Shown piece by piece: positions 32,031 through 43,991 of a DNA stretch of 64,000 bases; position 1 is the first letter of the stretch, and each line of letters starts with the position of its first letter. The notes below the pieces were generated by a model. That model had not been told where the DNA came from, did not search any database, and saw nothing but the letters and a program-made list of their open reading frames with translations. The position numbers were made by a program, and so were the translations under genes. Source of the stretch: Naematelia aurantialba (Eukaryota > Basidiomycota > Tremellomycetes > Tremellales > Naemateliaceae); assembly GCA_021527695.1 (NCBI GenBank), contig JAKFAO010000010.1:868001-932000 (forward strand), given 5' to 3'.

Positions 32031-33154
32031 ATGGTCGTAAGTGTCTTGGTGTACTCGCTGTGCTCGCTGAGGCTGCTGGCTGAGCTGGTGCTGATGCGCG
32101 CGGATGGTGACGCTGACGCTCGCAGAAGCTGCTGGTGTCGATCTCGATGGAGGTGGAGGGAGTGACGGATGTGCACCCGGAGGAGGGGTACGAGTATTAC
32201 TTTACGGTAAGTCCCCTTCCGTTCCTCCTCCTCCCGTTCCTCCTTCCTGCCCTTCCTGCCGTTCCTTCCGTCTCCCTTCCTCCCGCTCTTCCCTCGTCCT
32301 CCCGCACTTCCTGTTCCTCCTGTTCCTCCTGTTCCTCCTGTTCCTCCTGTTCATCCTGTTCCTCCTGTTCATCCTGTTCCTCCTGTTCCTCCTGTTCATC
32401 CTGTTCATCCCGTTGCCCTCGTCCTCCTCTTCACCCGGGAGCGTCTCCCCCTGCTCACGAGATATCGACCCGAGGGCGCGGAGCTCATACACCCAGGTCA
32501 TGTGCTCGTCGTGTCGCGAGGTGCACGGAAAGACGGTCTCGCTGAACCAGCAGGTACGTCGGCGTCCCCGCCTCAGGAACCTGTCGGGGGACGGACGTCG
32601 CGGGGCACTGGGGCGTGGCGTGGCGGGGCTGACACTCGGCTCGGTCTAGGACGAGCACGAGATTTCTGGGTCGCGCGGCTCGGCTCACTTTGTCTGGCGG
32701 TGCGGGCACTGCAAGGTCTGTCTGCTCTCCCTCGCTGCGAACGCCCCCCCCCCCCCCCCCCTCCCAACATACACTCGTCGCCTTGGCACCGTCTCATTTC
32801 GTACCCCGTGTTTCGCCGCTCGCCAGCGCTGACCCCGCGTAGAAAGAACACTCGGCCTCATTCACCCCTGTCCCCCCGTCCAAGTCGCCCTCCCCCCGCC
32901 CCTACACCTCCCGCAACGCCGAGTTCCAGCCGCTCGTCGCGCTCGACTGCCGCGGCCTCGAGTTTACCCAGTTCCACTTCCGGGGTAAGTGGCGCTGCGT
33001 GGCAGACGACAACGACGGCGCCGGAGGGCACGGCGCGACGTTCGAGTTTGACCTGGACGAGACGGACGAGGAGGGCCGGTGGGACGATTATGACGAGGCG
33101 GCTGGACGCGAGGTGGGGGTCCGGGAGATGCAGAGCCGCATCGACCGGATATGA
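32031..33154 (+). CDS. CZIB/UPF0587 (DUF866) CXXC zinc-binding protein
   Basis: Small cytosolic zinc protein of the C1orf123/CZIB family; role uncertain, with reports linking it to metal handling. Spliced from five exons: a 6-nt first exon (Met-Val), then KLLVSISMEVEGVTDVHPEE, VMCSSCREVHGKTVSLNQ with the first CxxC, SRGSAHFVWRCGHCK with the second CxxC, FQPLVALDCRGLEFTQFHF and a tail WDDYDEAAGREVGVREMQ. Both zinc pairs and the ECRGLEP-like block match the family; length is about 170 residues. Intron 2 carries a TTCCTCCTG repeat and intron 4 an 18-C tract. Confidence 0.92.
32285..32412 (+). repeat. 9-bp TTCCTCCTG minisatellite in a CZIB intron
   Basis: About 12 copies of TTCCTCCTG/TTCATCCTG in the 32207-32495 intron; strongly pyrimidine-rich on the sense strand. 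Confidence 0.96.
32744..32761 (+). repeat. Homopolymer of 18 C in a CZIB intron
   Basis: Uninterrupted C18 inside the intron 32716-32842. Its length is likely to vary between strains and sequencing runs. Confidence 0.9.
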
Positions 33155-34042
33155 GGGCTTCTACTTTCTGGTCTCTCTCTCCCTGAGTGGGAGGCGGGAG
33201 GGGGGGGGATAGAGATGGAGAGTCGGATCGGGGGATACGCGCTGGCACGGGCAGTGATGCAAGGAGGCAGTGAGGGCAAGGGCAGTGCGGCAAGTAGCCA
33301 AGTAGCCAAGTAGCCAAGCAGGCAGTGAGAGGCATGCATGGTAGTAGTCGCGAGTACGGAGCGACAGCAGCTTTGCCAGTGCAGGGCTCACATCCCCACG
33401 AGGCGGTTTAGCGATTCTGGAGTCGTGCTGTGATCCGCAGACTGGTGTCTCGCCGTTGCCTCGTCGCGCCTCTAGATGAGATGACGCAGGTGTGCAGCCA
33501 TGCAGTCGCAATCCGCCTTGCAGTCCACCTTGCAGTCCGCCTTGCAGTCGGCGATCCTGAGGCTGGGACTGATCGGTCTCGAGTATAACAGCAACACGAT
33601 GCCCGACACGGCGGCGGACGCAACTCGACGGCAACGGGCACACCGCCATCGTGCCTCGCCCTCGTGTCCTCGGCTCAGCGAGCGGCGTTCTCGCCTCGTC
33701 TGCAGCAGACGACGAAACGGTCAAGAGGCTCATATTCAATTCCCAAACGTTGACGCACATAAAGCAGCGTCACACCGTCACACAATCAGCGGTATTCAAT
33801 CACGAGACTGAACTCGTCTTCAGCAGATTGCCCAAGACACCCCGAGAAAACCATGCAAATCTCGCGACGCAATCAGCTGTCATCAGCGCCAAGACGTGCG
33901 TAAACGCGCGGTATTGACGAGTCTGCTCCCGAAACTGACCAGCACATCACTGCCAGCAAGCCAACCGCTATACACAGAAATGATCGCATCACCATGAGAA
34001 GGAGAATGTATGACGAGAAGGCATGAATCTGAATCCAAAAAA
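33155..34042. other. Convergent spacer between CZIB and UBC4/5, with short repeats
   Basis: Contains AAGTAGCC repeats (about 33293-33320) and four copies of a 12-bp unit CCTTGCAGTCCG at about 33509-33552. No gene recognised. Confidence 0.6.
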
Positions 34043-34854
<812 letters not shown>

Positions 34855-35466
34855 GATGTATGTCTATGAGGTGGGCTTCGTGACTGATCACGGGCGAAGG
34901 CAGCGAGACGCGGCGTGGAAGGGTGGCAATGAAGGAGGACAGCGCGGTCAGCGTTTGATTACCAATTTGCACAAAAGCCATGCTCCCATGCCCGCCCCGC
35001 TACCTCTCGAAAGCGTTACTCACAAAGTCGTGCGATGCAGAATATTCGTGTAGCTGCGTTACGAGGTATATAGGAGATGTATATATCAATGGAATCGAGA
35101 ACAAGAGAGGGCATTGGAAGGAAAGAGGGCCCAGGGGCATGTGTGACGGCGAGAACCGGCGTTATCTCAGTGTGGCGATTCACAGCCCTCTCTGGGTATC
35201 TAACTTCCACGTGGTATCCACGTGTGAGATCTCGCGGCGCGGCGGTGCGGTAATCTCACGGTTCAAAAGGAGTTTGGGTGCACTGTTCATGGTTGCAGCG
35301 TTTGATGACTGACAATAGACGCATCGACGAGTTGGAATCTACAACCGTATTGGCACAGCAGTGTACCAATTCTATTTATTCACCGAAGCCAACCCTCTCA
35401 TCACTAGTCCTTACCCGCAGGAAGTCTCGCGGTCGGTGAGAGCTCAGGGGGACCGACTGCCGCGAC
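34855..35466. promoter_or_regulatory. Divergent promoter region of UBC4/5 and the F-BAR/RhoGAP/GNAT gene
   Basis: 612 bp between opposite start codons. A TATATAA-free but AT-richer stretch lies near 35070-35090 (gaggtatataggagatgtatat). Confidence 0.5.
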
Positions 35467-38400
35467 ATGGCTTATGCCTACGCCTCGGGCGACCCAACGG
35501 CGTCCATGAGCTCTCTCGCGAGTCATGTACCTCGACCTTTGGCCGCCAGGAAGACTAGTGGGGATGTCTTTGACGTCTTGGCGGAGTTTCAGGTGAGCAT
35601 TTTACCTCCCAACATGTCCAACCACCTCTGCGCAGCCCAAAGGTACTGATGAGCGCAGCACAAGATAGACGAGGACGACAACTACATTTCTTTCTTTCAA
35701 GGCAGGTGAGATCATTATGTTTTCTATGGCTTATTTTGCAGGATCAAACTGGAGGAGGCGTACGTTGAGCAGCTGCAAAGGCTGTATGACAAGTCAAAGG
35801 CAGTCGACTCGCTTCAGCAAAAGTGAGCACTCGCGCCTCGCCGTCGCTGTAGCTCTTGCTGACGTGGCCCCAGTGTTGGCAAGAAGGGACCGCGTTCGAC
35901 GACAAGGCGTGCATGGGAAGAGGTCAGGGACTACACGCAGCGGGAGATACAGAGCCGTGAAGCAATGATAGGAGCTCTGCGGGAAGCGGTCGTGAAGGAT
36001 CTTGCGCGGCTGAAGGTAGGGTCCGTTTCTTCCCTTACCTTTCACTAGCTCAATGAAAGCAGGAGGAGCAATCTCGTATTCGACACAACCTAAGAGACAA
36101 CATCAAGCTCGCCAATGAGGTGAGCTGCATCCGACGCCCAGCAACAGAGCTCATGCAAACAGATGTATGATGAACACGCCAGGAATCAGGTTCCCAAGCT
36201 CAAACGAGCATATTGGCAGAAATGCCTTGCGCTAGAGGTCAGTGCCCTCAAATCACATCCAAGACTCGTCTGACGTCACTCAGGACCACAAGCGACAAGA
36301 ACTCGCCATCCAGAAGCAAGCGCAATTGCTGGCCACCTCCAACCAGACATCCCCGGCTGGTACACCACTCCATGAGCACCCAAATGCCCTAAGCATCAAA
36401 TCTGATGCCATATCACCCCCCATGATCACCCCGCCGCTCCCGCCCATGTCCAACGCTGCGGCGACATCCGGTCAGGGTCTCGCCGATACTCCTAGTTTCG
36501 TCGCACCCCCGCACGAACGCAACCAATCTATCTCCTTCAAAGTCGACCAGTCCTCCCCGCAAAAGTCTACGGCCACAAGGCGAGACCGCTCAGGCTCGGC
36601 GTCTGGCGGAGGTGCGGATAAGACTAAGGAAGTCTTGAACGAGTTTGCGCATCAGAGCAAGAAGGGCTTCAACGCCATCATGCAGAAGCTCGGCGGCGAC
36701 AAAGAGAAGGAAAAGGATGGCGATTACGTGGTCATACCGCCTCCACAGGATCATGAGTCGCTACAACGTCGAACGACAGCAAGAGGCGATCCCACGAGAG
36801 GAATGGGGACTATGAGAGGCATCCGGATCAAGCGTGAAGCAGACGAGGCCGATAAAGCATACAGACTGGGCGTTTTCCACCTCGAGTCGCTCAGATTACG
36901 GAGGCAGAAGCTGTATTCCTCCGCCATTACGGTTAGTCTTTGTCCTCCACCGGGCTGACACGCAGAATCTGGACCAGTTCAACGATGAGCTTAACAAGAA
37001 ACTTCAAAGCGCTCTCCACCAATATATCGATGTCTTGCAAGGTACTGCGGCGACAAATGCTCAAGGTATAGAAGTCGCCCGAGTGGCAGTCAACGAAATA
37101 AACGTGGATCATGACAGTAAGTCATGATAGCTTTCACGCTTACAAATTAGCTTCCTTGTTCCGAACGAAACTTCGGGCAGACGATGTCCAAAAAACCGCG
37201 CCAGTCCCTTACCAGAACTTCTACGTGAGTGCTAATTCGTAGATCCGGGCTCAATCTCTCATAGGTTGGAGAATGCAAATCTCTTATATTCGGCGTCAGC
37301 CTCACCGATTATGATTATGCCCGAGGAGAAGGTTCGGATCACGGACGACCACCTACAATTGTGGAAAAATGCATCTCGGCATTGGATGAGCGGGCTCTCG
37401 ATGCAGAGGGTATTTACAGAGTTAGCGGGCGACATGCTGGAGTGCAAAAGGTGCGTCGGCTCTTGATCATTGTGCTCATTTTATAGTTGGTCCAGGACAT
37501 CGAGCGGGATGAGAACACCTTCTCGTTCTCCGAAGCCGATGACGTCTACAGCATCAGCAATGTGCTCAAGCAGTGTAAGTGCGGCTTGCAGTGCTGGTAA
37601 TACCGCTCATACCGGGACAGACCTGCGAGAATTGCCTGAACCAGTCTTCAATTTCCCTCATACCGAGCGAGTCAAACACACGGAGAACCGTGAATCGCAC
37701 ATTGGATCCAACTTTTCCGCCCTGCGTGCCCGACTGCGTCGTCTACCCCCGATCCACCAAACGACCTTCCAGGCTATCATCGAGCACCTCAGTCGAGTTG
37801 AGAGCCACTCTGCGCAGAACAAGATGGACGCAAAGGTATGCATGATCGGACCAACTGGGCTGATGGGGAGAACCTTGCGGTCGTATTCAGTTCTGTCCTC
37901 TTCGGACAGGAACATATCCCTGCAGACGGCAACATCTTGACGATGAATCAAGGCAAGGTTGGTGGCATGATGAAAGGCAGGCGCTGACGCTCAGGATACT
38001 GTGCTGGAGGACATTATCAGGTACTCGGATCTCGTGAGTCTGAAGGCATAGGGATCTGGCGTCGAAAGTAACTGACGATTCCAGCTTTTCGGTGCCGAGT
38101 CACCTTATCAAGCCCCTGGCGTCCTGCCACCCGGTTCAGCGCTTTCGCGAAGCGGGGTCATATCCTATCATCCTGTGAATGACGGTCCGCAGCCGGGTAG
38201 CTCGCGGACCCGAGTCGAAATCATCAACCCAACAGAGCAAACTGAGCAGGTCTCGAGTGACTCGTCTGGTAGCAAGACGACCGATTCTAACATTCCCGAT
38301 ATCCGCACTGATCTGGCGCCGGCTATGCCAGCTGTCCAACGGACGCCATCGTCGATGCCTGACCCTGAGTTTACGCCAGACGACAAGCTCGAGCTCTTGT

Positions 38401-39530
38401 TTGATCCTAAAATTATCCCTGCCAGTATGAGGGATGCTCTAGGACCAGACTATCACGTGAGTCTATCTCCACGAGAGTCGCTTATCGTGTAGGTGAGACC
38501 GCTTGCATCGACGGATCTCATGCGTTCACACTTTGGTCTCATGGCGACGCTGACATCGTCTCCACCGATCGCGCCGTCCATCTACACTGCGCTCTTCCAA
38601 CATCTGCAGTCTTGCCCTGAAACATACTACATCCTCGTCATCATTGACCGCAGGTCGGATCAAATGGTGGCCCACGGTACACTTGTGCTTGAGCGTAAAT
38701 TCATACATGGTGGCAGTACTGCTGGACATATTGAGGATATTGTTGTCAGTCCTGAGGTGCGGGGCGGCGGTCTGGGAAAGAAGCTGTTGGAAGGACTGAA
38801 AGCGTTGAGTGTTGGATTGAGCTGCTACAAGGTCATTTTGGATTGCCAGGAAGATCGCGTCCGTAGGTCGATTCTCCTTGAACCGATAATGTACAGGAAC
38901 AGCGGCTGACCGACTTGTTCAGCGTTTTACGAAAAATGCGGGTTCAAACTGCGTGGCCGGCAAATGGTAATTTCGAATGCCGTTGACGTTGCCAGAGCTG
39001 AGCGTGTGCAGGCTTACTACACACCGGGCTTCGAGACCTCGCCCTTTAACACCCCCGGTCTCGTGGCGACTGTTCCAGGTCCAAACCTTGCAAGCTCCAA
39101 GACAGGCTCACATCTCCCTCTGCCTGAACTTCGATCGACCCTTGCGCCTCCGACTCTACCTCCCCGAAAGGCAAGTTCCAATGGTTTCAGCGCTGCACCT
39201 GCTCCTGAAGGCCAGGGCCAAGGTCAAGGGACCGAGCCTTCAGAGCCAGGTACACCTCGATCCACGGCATCTGCGTCGTCAGACGGCGCGGGCGTGACGT
39301 ATATCTATCCGACTGCGTCTGCGACAGCGACAGCGGACGAATACTTGAGTTCGAGCCAGGGGAACCTGAGCCTCCCGGCTGATGCTGAGATCCCTCCTTG
39401 GGCGAGCGATGGGCTGGGCAGCAGTGAGATCATGGGTCTGGCGACTGAGGGCAGGTCGGCATCGCCACTGCCACCCGGTGCGGCACCTCCCCTTTCGGGC
39501 ACCGAGCCCGAGAGACTGGGACGGTCGTAG
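35467..39530 (+). CDS. Predicted fusion: F-BAR, RhoGAP and GNA1-type N-acetyltransferase
   Basis: One continuous spliced frame of roughly 1,000 residues. (1) N-terminal F-BAR membrane-bending domain (DEDDNYISFFQGRIKLEEAY, then long helices to KRAYWQKCLALE). (2) Disordered linker and helical region. (3) RhoGAP domain with VSLTDYDYARGEG, arginine finger in AEGIYRVSGR, and YLRELPEPVFNFP; this order is that of yeast Rgd1, a GAP for Rho3/Rho4. (4) GNAT domain like glucosamine-6-phosphate N-acetyltransferase: LFDPKIIPAS, GHIEDIVVSPEVRGGGLGKK, CYKVILDCQE, FYEKCGF. (5) A Ser/Pro-rich tail of about 190 residues. No stop separates RhoGAP from GNAT; an in-frame ATG at 38355 could instead start a separate GNA1 transcript. 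The GNAT part needs the 36-nt intron 38457-38492. Confidence 0.88.
38355..39530 (+). other. GNA1: GNA1-type (glucosamine-6-phosphate N-acetyltransferase) module and possible internal start
   Basis: GNA1 makes N-acetylglucosamine-6-phosphate, a precursor of UDP-GlcNAc for chitin, N-glycans and GPI anchors. The module begins at an in-frame ATG (MPDPEFTPDDKLELLFDPKI), which by comparison with known GNA1 proteins would be a normal N-terminus, and it carries the acetyl-CoA loop VRGGGLGKK and the FYEKCGF block. No other GNA1 is visible in the window. Whether it is made as part of the fusion, from an internal promoter, or both cannot be decided from sequence. Confidence 0.85.
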
Positions 39531-39870
39531 GCGACGGTTGCGGTGTGGCTGCGGTGTGGTTCGGGTGTGGTTGCGGTGTGGTTGCGGATGTGTTGTGCCG
39601 TGAGAGGTCGGCGTTACAGAGAGCAGCGCCATGAGGTGGTAGCTGTGACATGAGAGAGGTGTATGCGTGTGCTTTAGAGGTTGAATCGAGTACTGTACCA
39701 TGCATTTCACTTGACGTTGTCCAAAAGCCAAAGCTGCTTGCAATTGCGGCCGGTCATTTTCGATACCCGAGGCAGCCCCGAAAGGCACTCGCGTGAAAGC
39801 ATTGGAACGTTTAAAGGGCTCAAAGCTAGCTGGGTATCTCTACAATAACAGCACTCTGCTGAGCAGCGCA
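39531..39870 (+). promoter_or_regulatory. Spacer between the fusion gene and the LCB3-type gene
   Basis: 340 bp: the 11-bp repeat, then sequence that must include the downstream promoter. No other gene seen. Confidence 0.5.
39536..39592 (+). repeat. 11-bp GTTGCGGTGTG-type repeat after the fusion gene
   Basis: Five imperfect copies of GGTTGCGGTGT directly after the stop codon of the F-BAR gene, possibly within its 3' UTR. Confidence 0.85.
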
Positions 39871-42668
39871 ATGCCAGCACGCCCGGCAGCACCGCCATCG
39901 ATCCACCTGCCGGCTGGGATCGCTCAAGCTCCCGATGCTGCTCCTGCTCCCTCTCCAGGTCCAGGTGCAGCTCGAGTTCCCGCTCCAACCGCCAAAGGCG
40001 AGACTGATACCGACACTGGTACCGACACCGACACCGACACCGCCATCATGGGAGAGAGAGAGGGTGGCAGAGCACGGGACAGGGACAGGGACAGACAGAC
40101 AGAGACTGCGTTGTTCCGACACACTCCGTCGCCCTCGGCACAAGTGAGACGCGAGTGGGAACCGGGGTGCCAGCCTGACGAGGTCTACGAGCGCGCGCTG
40201 CCGCGCTGGCGGGCGAGCCTGCGAGGGTGGCTGGTCAGCCGGCTGAGGAGGGAGAAGGTGTGGATGGCGGCGTGGCAGGGACGAGTGAGGAGCGGGGCAA
40301 GGGATCGATATTTCTACTGGACGGCAGTGTTTGGTAGTGAGTCCTGGCGGGTGTTCGTTCCCCATCTCCAGTATCAGTGACTGTCCGTGGAGATTGATGG
40401 TTGGGATGTGGATATGGTTGCGGGCGGGAGCGCGGCGCTGGTGTATGAGACTCGAGAGGCGGGACGAGACTTAGGGTGCGGTGGAAGACTTGGGATCCGG
40501 TATGGAAACGGGACAGAAGAGCGACAAGCAAGAGACTTGCTGGCAGAGCCACCATGGGACCTGAGATGGAACCGTCTCGGGAGAGCTATAGAGGAGGAAC
40601 AGTCGCGACGACGCGGAGATGAAGAGAAGTAATGGCGATAGAAGTGCACAGCAAGAAGTATGGAAACGACGCTCGAGGGGTCGGAGAGGAGCAGATAGGG
40701 CGCGCGCAGAGAGGCGCACAGACCACAGACAACGCAGAGGTACACTGCGCAGAGGGGGCGAGTAAAGGAGGTCTAGGCAGCGGTGTCCGGAGGCCACGAG
40801 TTGGCTACAGACAATAGAGCGTGGTTGCTGATCTTCCCCTCAGCACATACGTTCTTCATGACCTTCCTCCCCATGTTCTTCTTCTACGGCTACCCAGACC
40901 AGGGCCGAAAGTGGGCCGTTTCCACTTGCTTACTTTATGGCGCCAGCCCCACGCGGGGCATCGCGAGCTGACGCTGGCAAAGAATACTCTACGTTGCTGG
41001 ACTCGGCACGTACATCTCCTCGTTTGCCAAGGACCTCGTCTGCACGCCACGACCATACAGTCCGCCCGTCGTTCGCCTCAGTGAGCCTAGTCAAAGGGAA
41101 CAGCAAAACCCAAGGCCAGCGCTGACGCTCATCCTAGCTATGAGCACCCATCATCACGAGTACGGTGCGTATACGTTTGTACCGCTCGACCTGCGGCTGC
41201 AAGAGACGAAGCGAGGAAGGCTGACGGGTGCAGGGTTTCCCTCGTCGCACTCGACGAGCGCGGTCAGTATCGCCCTCATCGGCAGCGAATGGCTCTTACA
41301 GTACCGAGAGCGAGTGGGCATCTCGGCCGTGCTGTTTGGCTGGGCTCGTGAGTTGCAGCGTTTTGGGCACGATCTGAGGTGGTGCATGCCCCGGCTGATC
41401 GGCGTAGTACTGGCCGTGTACATGGTCAGCGTAGCTGGCGGCCGACTGTACACCGGCATGCATTCCACCGGTGCGTGACCGCTCGGGAGCCTCGACTCTC
41501 ACTGGCAGTGCTGATGGCACTGCAGCCGACGTCATTGCAGGGAGCATGATCGGTGCAGCATGCTGGCTTCTCATCGCCATCGGTGGAGACGCTCTCCTGG
41601 TCTGGCTAGACAGCGGGTCGGACCTAGGTGAGCAGACGTGCTGGCCACTTTCAATTCCCACGATGTGCTTGGGTTGACGCCGACAGTGCCGGGGATCGCG
41701 ATCCCCCTCATCCTCGGCATGGTGCATTTTCACCCCGAGCCCGTCGACGACTGCCCGTGTTTCGAGGACGCCATAGCATTCATCAGCGTCATACTCGGCT
41801 CCTTCTTGGCCAGCTACGCTTTGGCCACACATCCGTCGTTCGTCTCGCCAGATCGGGTGCGCGGCATGTTGGAGTACCATGTCACCCTGCGTCCCGTGGT
41901 AGCTCTGGGCAGAGTCGTCGTCGGTACGTTGGACCGGGGTGGCACAGACCAAATCGCACGTCTGATACCGCTTAGGCATTCTCATTCTCTTTGCCTGGCG
42001 TTTCGTGGCGAAATTGACGTTTTTGCGCGTTTTGCCGCCTGTATTCCGGGCGTTGTCGACCTTGTTCGAGGTGGACCTGCCCACCCGCAAGCACTACGTG
42101 TCTGCTCAGTGAGTGCTTGGTGGCTTGTCGTGCAGGTGGTCTGGTTGGGTGCCCTGCTAACAACGTGCAGAGACTACTCTGGTGTTCCGCAGACTCCGAT
42201 CCGGGCGCTGCCTTCGTTCATGGATCTGCACGCAATGGGCGACGACTCGACGTCGGTCTCGACGAGCAATACCCCGACAGTCGAGACGACCGCCTTCTTG
42301 CAGCCTGGCGACGTCAAATCGCAAACTCAAAGTGCAAACTCGTCTCCCCTGGCGCCTCTATCAACGAGAGTAAATGGAGCGGGAACACTTGGGCCGCAGC
42401 GGTCCCTGTCACCCACCCCTCGCCTGAACAGCGAAGGTGGAAAGGATCCAGACGAAGGACGGTCTGTGAAGAGAAAACGGCCGAGAGTCAAGTTTGATGC
42501 AGAAGGTACAGTCATCGCGATGCTCATCTCGAGATATCAAGTCGGAATGCCAAGCTGATGTATCTCATTGTAGTGTTGACGAAATGTGGTGTTTACACGG
42601 GGATAGGCTTCCTAGCATGCGCGCTGCTTCCGGCGCTGTTTGACTGGGTCGAGAGGCGAGTTCTGTAG
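39871..42668 (+). CDS. LCB3/YSR3-type long-chain base 1-phosphate phosphatase (PAP2 family)
   Basis: ER phosphatase that dephosphorylates (dihydro)sphingosine-1-phosphate. The PAP2 catalytic motifs are in order: KDLVCTPRPYSPP (KxxxxxxRP), GFPSSHSTSAVS (PSGH-type), and RLYTGMHSTADVIAG (SRxxxxxHxxxD-type, with conserved His and Asp). Hydrophobic spans run from FFMTFLPMFFFYGY to a last span TGIGFLACALLPALFDWVER. The N-terminal exon (39871 to about 40336) is low-complexity with a (Thr-Asp)n run from an ACCGAC repeat, then PRWRASLRGWLVSRLRR. A long intron of about 500 nt follows. The start is chosen at the first ATG of the open frame. Assignment to the LCB3/YSR3 branch rests on the motif spacing and the RPYSPP sequence. 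Confidence 0.9.
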
Positions 42669-43344
42669 TGGATGAGGCCTCGCAGATTGTGCATACAGTG
42701 TTACCGTCCAGACTTGGGTCTACGGTGCTATAGTGATCCCACCATCCCGCCGTCAAAGGGGCTCGTCGTGCACGGTGCCAGCGCAATCCCGGTGTATCGA
42801 CGCTAGAGACAATTGTGATCGACGCTCACAACACTCGCTATATACTACTCTGTCGATTGGGGGATCAGTTACGCGTGGGCGTTTAACGGCTGCAAACATA
42901 CAGTAGCGCCACATGTCAGGCGTTGATCGCCTCGTAGCTGTGTTGCCGCTGGCCTTGTTGAGGCGTTACTGCGTGACGATCACGCTCGCCTGGCGGTGGG
43001 GCCTTGGGCGTCGTGGCGTAGGGAACGATCGGCCCGCGTGGATCGGCCGGGACCCTCGTGTCAGCCTATTCCAGTCTCGCCCAGTGACCACTATCATCTG
43101 ATCAGTGCGATTGACCTGGATCCTCTAGCAGAGGTCGATCGAGTGCAGCGCATGATCCCAGTGTCGCAGTGTCACAGTGTGTCACTGTCAGTGTGTCAGG
43201 GTCGGTGTCAGTGTGTCAGTGCCGGTGTCAGTGCCTCGTAGTCTCTTTGTCTCAGCGTGTTAGGGCCTTGGTGTCTCACCGGTGCTTGCTTTGGACGTGG
43301 TAACGCGGGGCCAGGGGACTTCTAGTGGCGTGTGGTGGTTCCTG

Positions 43345-43460
43345 TAGGTGATAGTGATGGCGATGGTGATGGTGGTGATGGTGATGGGGGTGGTGATGGT
43401 GGTGGTGATGGTGGTGGTGATGGTGATGGTGATGGTGATGTCGATGGTGATGGGGGTGCG
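43345..43460. repeat. GGTGAT trinucleotide/hexanucleotide microsatellite
   Basis: About 115 bp of GGTGAT and GGTGGTGAT units. In one frame of the minus strand it would encode only His, which is not real coding. Confidence 0.96.
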
Positions 43461-43781
43461 GGACGGGTGTTGTGAAAGGCGCTGAGTGATGCACGATCGA
43501 ACCAAGGATGGCCTTGTGCCTCGCGTCTCACTGCTGCACAAACAGTGTCCACCGTACCCGCCTGCGCAGGTGCCGGCACAAACTTCACTAAACAAGGCAA
43601 GAGTGCGCTACTAGGGACTAGCACGACACTGCTCCTTACGTGGTCACTGTACTGTATTTCACTCGGTCGGGATCTGAACAATCAATCCCCACGCTAGGCT
43701 GCTCCAGCGCAACTCGTGTCTGCGCCGTCCCGCGCCCGCCCACTCCTGCTGCGCCTGTTTGGCCATGGCCCTGTCTCGATG

Positions 43782-43786
43782 TATAA
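43782..43786 (+). promoter_or_regulatory. TATA element of the first DUF6534-like gene
   Basis: TATAA in GATGTATAAGACC, followed by a C/A-rich CACGCACACGCTC leader. Confidence 0.5.
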
Positions 43787-43991
43787 GACCAGCCGAGCGG
43801 TGGTGTTTCGACTCGCACACGCCACGCACACGCTCACGCACACACGCTCACGCTCACACCGACAGATCGTATCGTCTCGTATCGTTCTACCTAAGCCTCC
43901 GACACAAGCTGCCACCTGGTTCCTACTCTGCTACTCGTTCATTGTAGATCTCGCTCTTCTTCACGACCCACGAGCTATCTGAAACTCCGCA

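Larger units (their letters stand above)
42669..43991 (+). other. Spacer before the first DUF6534-like gene, with microsatellites and a TATA box
   Basis: GTGTCAGT repeats at about 43155-43245, a GGTGAT/GGTGGTGAT microsatellite at about 43345-43460, and TATAA at 43782-43786, about 206 bp before the next ATG. No gene recognised. Confidence 0.6.

Noticed and set aside
32202..32545. CSSCSSCSS and NRRNRMNRR frames
   Set aside because: Translations of the TTCCTCCTG repeat in a CZIB intron.
39793..39870. Earlier start for the LCB3-type gene
   Set aside because: The frame is open but begins without an ATG; the first ATG is at 39871.
43276..43681. Poly-His frame of about 70 codons on the minus strand
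   Set aside because: Product of the GGTGAT microsatellite; no other coding sign.
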